Below are positions 61,736-64,000 of a stretch of DNA of 64,000 nt, in pieces; the stretch's first letter is position 1, and each line of letters starts with the position of its first letter. Source of the DNA: Deltaproteobacteria bacterium (lineage in GTDB: Bacteria > UBA10199 > GCA-002796325 > JACPFF01); assembly GCA_016183065.1 (NCBI GenBank), contig JACPFF010000030.1, forward strand, positions 30,638-94,637, written 5' to 3'. The notes beneath the pieces were generated by a model, which saw only the letters and a program-made list of their open reading frames with translations, did not search any database and was not told where the DNA came from. A program made the translations under genes and the position numbers.

Positions 61736-64000
61736 CTATTTCTCTAGCCCAAAGGGAACAGACCAATACGGAAAGCGGCTGAGCTGTTTGTCGATAATGT
61801 CATGCTCATCGAACGTACCCATGTTGACGACGAACACATGAGCGGCCTCGTGCAGAAATACCCGACACGGTAAATGTGGCGCGCTTTCTAATAAACCTTT
61901 TGGCTTCTTGAACATGCCGAGCAAGCTATTGTGCAAATCGATGTAAATTTCGTCGGAAGGCAACGTTGCACCAAAAAGATAGCCGGTCGTTGTTTTGATC
62001 AATGGGTTATTTTTTGCGACCATTGTCAAATACGCTGGCATGGCCTTGGCCACCGCTTCTTTGATGGTCACAGCACCATAAAACTTTTCGGGGATGAGAC
62101 GTCGGATTTTGGATTCAAAAATGTCGGCATTCTGCAAGGCACAGGCCTGCTCCCAATTCCAGACCATTTGGTCCATCGGAGAAAGAGTCTGTACCAGGGC
62201 ACTCATCTCCTTGTCTGAATAAACAATCTGTTGCTTGGCGTCTTTTGCCGGACCTACATTATGGTGCGCGACATAATATTCTGCCCCATCGCTTGCGCCG
62301 TCGCCATCCGTGTCCGCAATACTGGGATCGAGGCCCACTAGTTCTTCAAGCGTTATTCCAAGCCAATCGGCGTCAGTATCGTCCTTCGGCCATTGCGCAA
62401 ACAGTTGAAAATATTCGTAGGCTAAGGGCTTCAGAGGAACTGCATCCACCGCATTGGGCATCGGAATCTCTTGCATTCCTTGGCCATTCGCATTCTCCAC
62501 AAACACAACGGTGATTGGCTGGTCTTGTTGCGGGACCTGCACCTGATACACTCCTGGCATAGCTCGAGCACATTGTTCCACCTTCCAAAGAAGTGACGTT
62601 TTTTTCAATTGGATGAGCGTATAGGTGAATGTTTTGGGAGATACCACCTGCACAGGAAGCGGACCACCCAATAAACCTTGCAAAGAAATGCATGCCTCGG
62701 CAACCTTCTCGCCACCGATCGAACCCACCACTAACCTCTGTGTGCTTCCCTCGGCAATGGAGTCCGGCTCCTCAAAGAGCACTCGTTGCTCACCATTCGA
62801 CGCATTTTGGAGTATTACCGGTTTCCGAAAGTAAGCATAGAGGATCTCTGCAACCAGGTCTCCCTCAGCACTCCCATTCCACACCCCCTGAAATTCATTA
62901 GAGCCCAGTACGGGCAGAGTAAGGTCGGGAGGCAGATATGGAGCAACATACTCTTTTGGAATACACGAGTAACCTTTCTTATCTTCATATTCTTCAATGC
63001 GGCAGAGGGTAACAAATCCCCCTTCCCAAGTCCCCCAGAAGAAGTCATTGATCGCCAAACTCTCGAAGGCTGACGGCGATTTCATGTAATCCGCACCGTC
63101 ATTGGGGAGGGAGGCAACTTGTTGACCGGGATACGGGAGGTACTCGCCGGGACAGAGACTCCACTGGAGGATCGGATCCCCGAGCCCATCGCCGTCGTCA
63201 TCGGCGTACATCGTGGTTGGGGGGCCCACAGAGGTCTTGGTGTCGTCACAATCGAATGCGAGGAAATTTTGCACCACCGGCACGGTTGCCGGCTGGGTAC
63301 AGTACCCGTGCTGGGCGTCACCGAAGCCATCGCCATCCTGGTCTTTAAGAAAGGTCCCGGCGTTCGTCGCGTCGAAAGTGTTGCAGTCGCTCCCATTCGT
63401 GACCCACTGCATCTTGGATTCGAGCGCCTCACAAGTGGCACTATCCGCATCGGTGAGACATTGCGCCAGCACCATATCCCGACACCCGGGGAAAGCAAAA
63501 CGACTATTGAGGCACACCTCCGGCGTGGCGCCCCCCAACACGGGGAAGGCACACACGACCGGTGGCACGCTGGCATCGCCCAACTCATCGCCATCCATAT
63601 CGGGAAACCAGCTGAGTCCATTATGAAACCGTGGATCGAATTGGTGGCAGTCCCCCTGGTTCGGAACGAACTGCAAGCGGTGATCCAACGCGGCGATCTC
63701 GCAATACACAGCGGCGCTCCCGCTCGCCTCGCCGGAGAGGAGGGCCGCGGCGTACGTCTCCAGACACGTCTCATAGAGATACTGGGGATCGTGGATCGCC
63801 GCGGCAGCACACTGCTGTTTCACTGCCCCGCCATAGCCGTCCCCATCGGCGTCAAAGTAGAGCCACGTCTCACCATCGGCAAGCGCTGGATCGCACGCCG
63901 CGCAATCGCCGGGGGTGGTGGCGTAGGGGGCCGGCAGGGCCGTGGCCGCACTCCCCAGCGCGGCGGGCGCGGTGGCGGCAAAGACCCCGGCCGCGCCGGC
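61736..64000 (-). CDS. Secreted calcium-repeat protein with HExxH motif, N-terminus outside the window
   Basis: At least 754 residues; the frame is open to base 64000, so the start lies beyond. The visible N-terminal part has MopE/TSP3-like units (FDADGDGYGG, PDMDGDELGD, KDQDGDGFGD, ADDDGDGLGD, with paired cysteines). The middle is Ig-like and unassigned. The C-terminal 200 residues contain FLHEAAHVFVVNM, an HExxH zinc-metallopeptidase motif (HEAAH), followed by DEHDIID. A secreted metalloprotease is a fair inference, but no second zinc ligand signature could be fixed. Confidence 0.75.
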   Translation of the reverse strand, partial: AGAAGVFAATAPAALGSAATALPAPYATTPGDCAACDPALADGETWLYFDADGDGYGGAVKQQCAAAAIHDPQYLYETCLETYAAALLSGEASGSAAVYCEIAALDHRLQFVPNQGDCHQFDPRFHNGLSWFPDMDGDELGDASVPPVVCAFPVLGGATPEVCLNSRFAFPGCRDMVLAQCLTDADSATCEALESKMQWVTNGSDCNTFDATNAGTFLKDQDGDGFGDAQHGYCTQPATVPVVQNFLAFDCDDTKTSVGPPTTMYADDDGDGLGDPILQWSLCPGEYLPYPGQQVASLPNDGADYMKSPSAFESLAINDFFWGTWEGGFVTLCRIEEYEDKKGYSCIPKEYVAPYLPPDLTLPVLGSNEFQGVWNGSAEGDLVAEILYAYFRKPVILQNASNGEQRVLFEEPDSIAEGSTQRLVVGSIGGEKVAEACISLQGLLGGPLPVQVVSPKTFTYTLIQLKKTSLLWKVEQCARAMPGVYQVQVPQQDQPITVVFVENANGQGMQEIPMPNAVDAVPLKPLAYEYFQLFAQWPKDDTDADWLGITLEELVGLDPSIADTDGDGASDGAEYYVAHHNVGPAKDAKQQIVYSDKEMSALVQTLSPMDQMVWNWEQACALQNADIFESKIRRLIPEKFYGAVTIKEAVAKAMPAYLTMVAKNNPLIKTTTGYLFGATLPSDEIYIDLHNSLLGMFKKPKGLLESAPHLPCRVFLHEAAHVFVVNMGTFDEHDIIDKQLSRFPYWSVPFGLEK

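Overview
The window is a piece of a moderately GC-rich, Gram-negative bacterial chromosome. It has outer-membrane lipoproteins, a porin-like cytochrome, PilT, penicillin-binding protein 1A, FumC, an ETF:quinone oxidoreductase, OtsA/OtsB, ComEC and MscS. The very large secreted proteins with thrombospondin-type-3/MopE-like calcium motifs, FG-GAP, Big_5 and delta-60 repeats, together with several AAA-DUF4143 ATPases, suggest an uncultured deltaproteobacterial-type lineage (Myxococcota, Bdellovibrionota or Desulfobacterota sensu lato). That placement is inference; no rRNA or ribosomal protein is present to fix it.

Layout. 1-5.4 kb: the end of an OmpA-domain protein and a minus-strand operon (membrane protein, double zinc-knuckle protein, endonuclease III homologue, unknown). 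5.4-9.4 kb: AT-richer accessory genes (two AAA-DUF4143 ATPases, a nucleotidyltransferase pair). 9.4-13 kb: two secreted Cys-rich/calcium-motif proteins. 13-20.3 kb: pilT, fumC, mrcA, ETF-QO. 20.4-34.6 kb: several unknowns, a lipoprotein, a Cyc2-like cytochrome-porin, a methyltransferase, a DUSP23-like phosphatase, tRNA-Leu, tRNA-Cys and comEC. 35-42 kb: histidine kinase, YjbQ, otsB/otsA, mscS, a DCC protein, tRNA-Glu. 42.4-53 kb: Fic protein, acylphosphatase, heavy-metal-binding protein, a giant subtilase, lipoproteins and a collagen-like protein. 53.4-64 kb: a 1526-residue lipoprotein, two more AAA-DUF4143 ATPases, a fragment of a third, and a calcium-motif protein with HEAAH that runs off the window.

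The most unusual content is a dispersed repeat system. GC-rich hairpin cassettes built around GTGGGGCCCCAC and a GCTCCAGCGGC stem recur at about 7.8, 20.35, 28.4, 34.8, 35.0, 43.6 and 44.7 kb. A second, 66-75 nt two-hairpin unit (here called the E unit) begins GACCGAG and contains CGAGGAAGT. The E unit sits inside those cassettes and also inside partial copies of tRNA-Cys (anticodon loop) and tRNA-Glu (D loop), each followed immediately by an intact tRNA. E copies differ in their stem sequences but keep base pairing, and every insertion point I could define lies in the loop of a hairpin. Two cassette copies are read through in frame by protein genes (an ATPase and the subtilase).

Other points: the ETF-QO lacks one iron-sulfur cysteine, the endonuclease III homologue lacks both the catalytic lysine and one cluster cysteine, and a perfect 21-bp dyad lies between mscS and the DCC gene.
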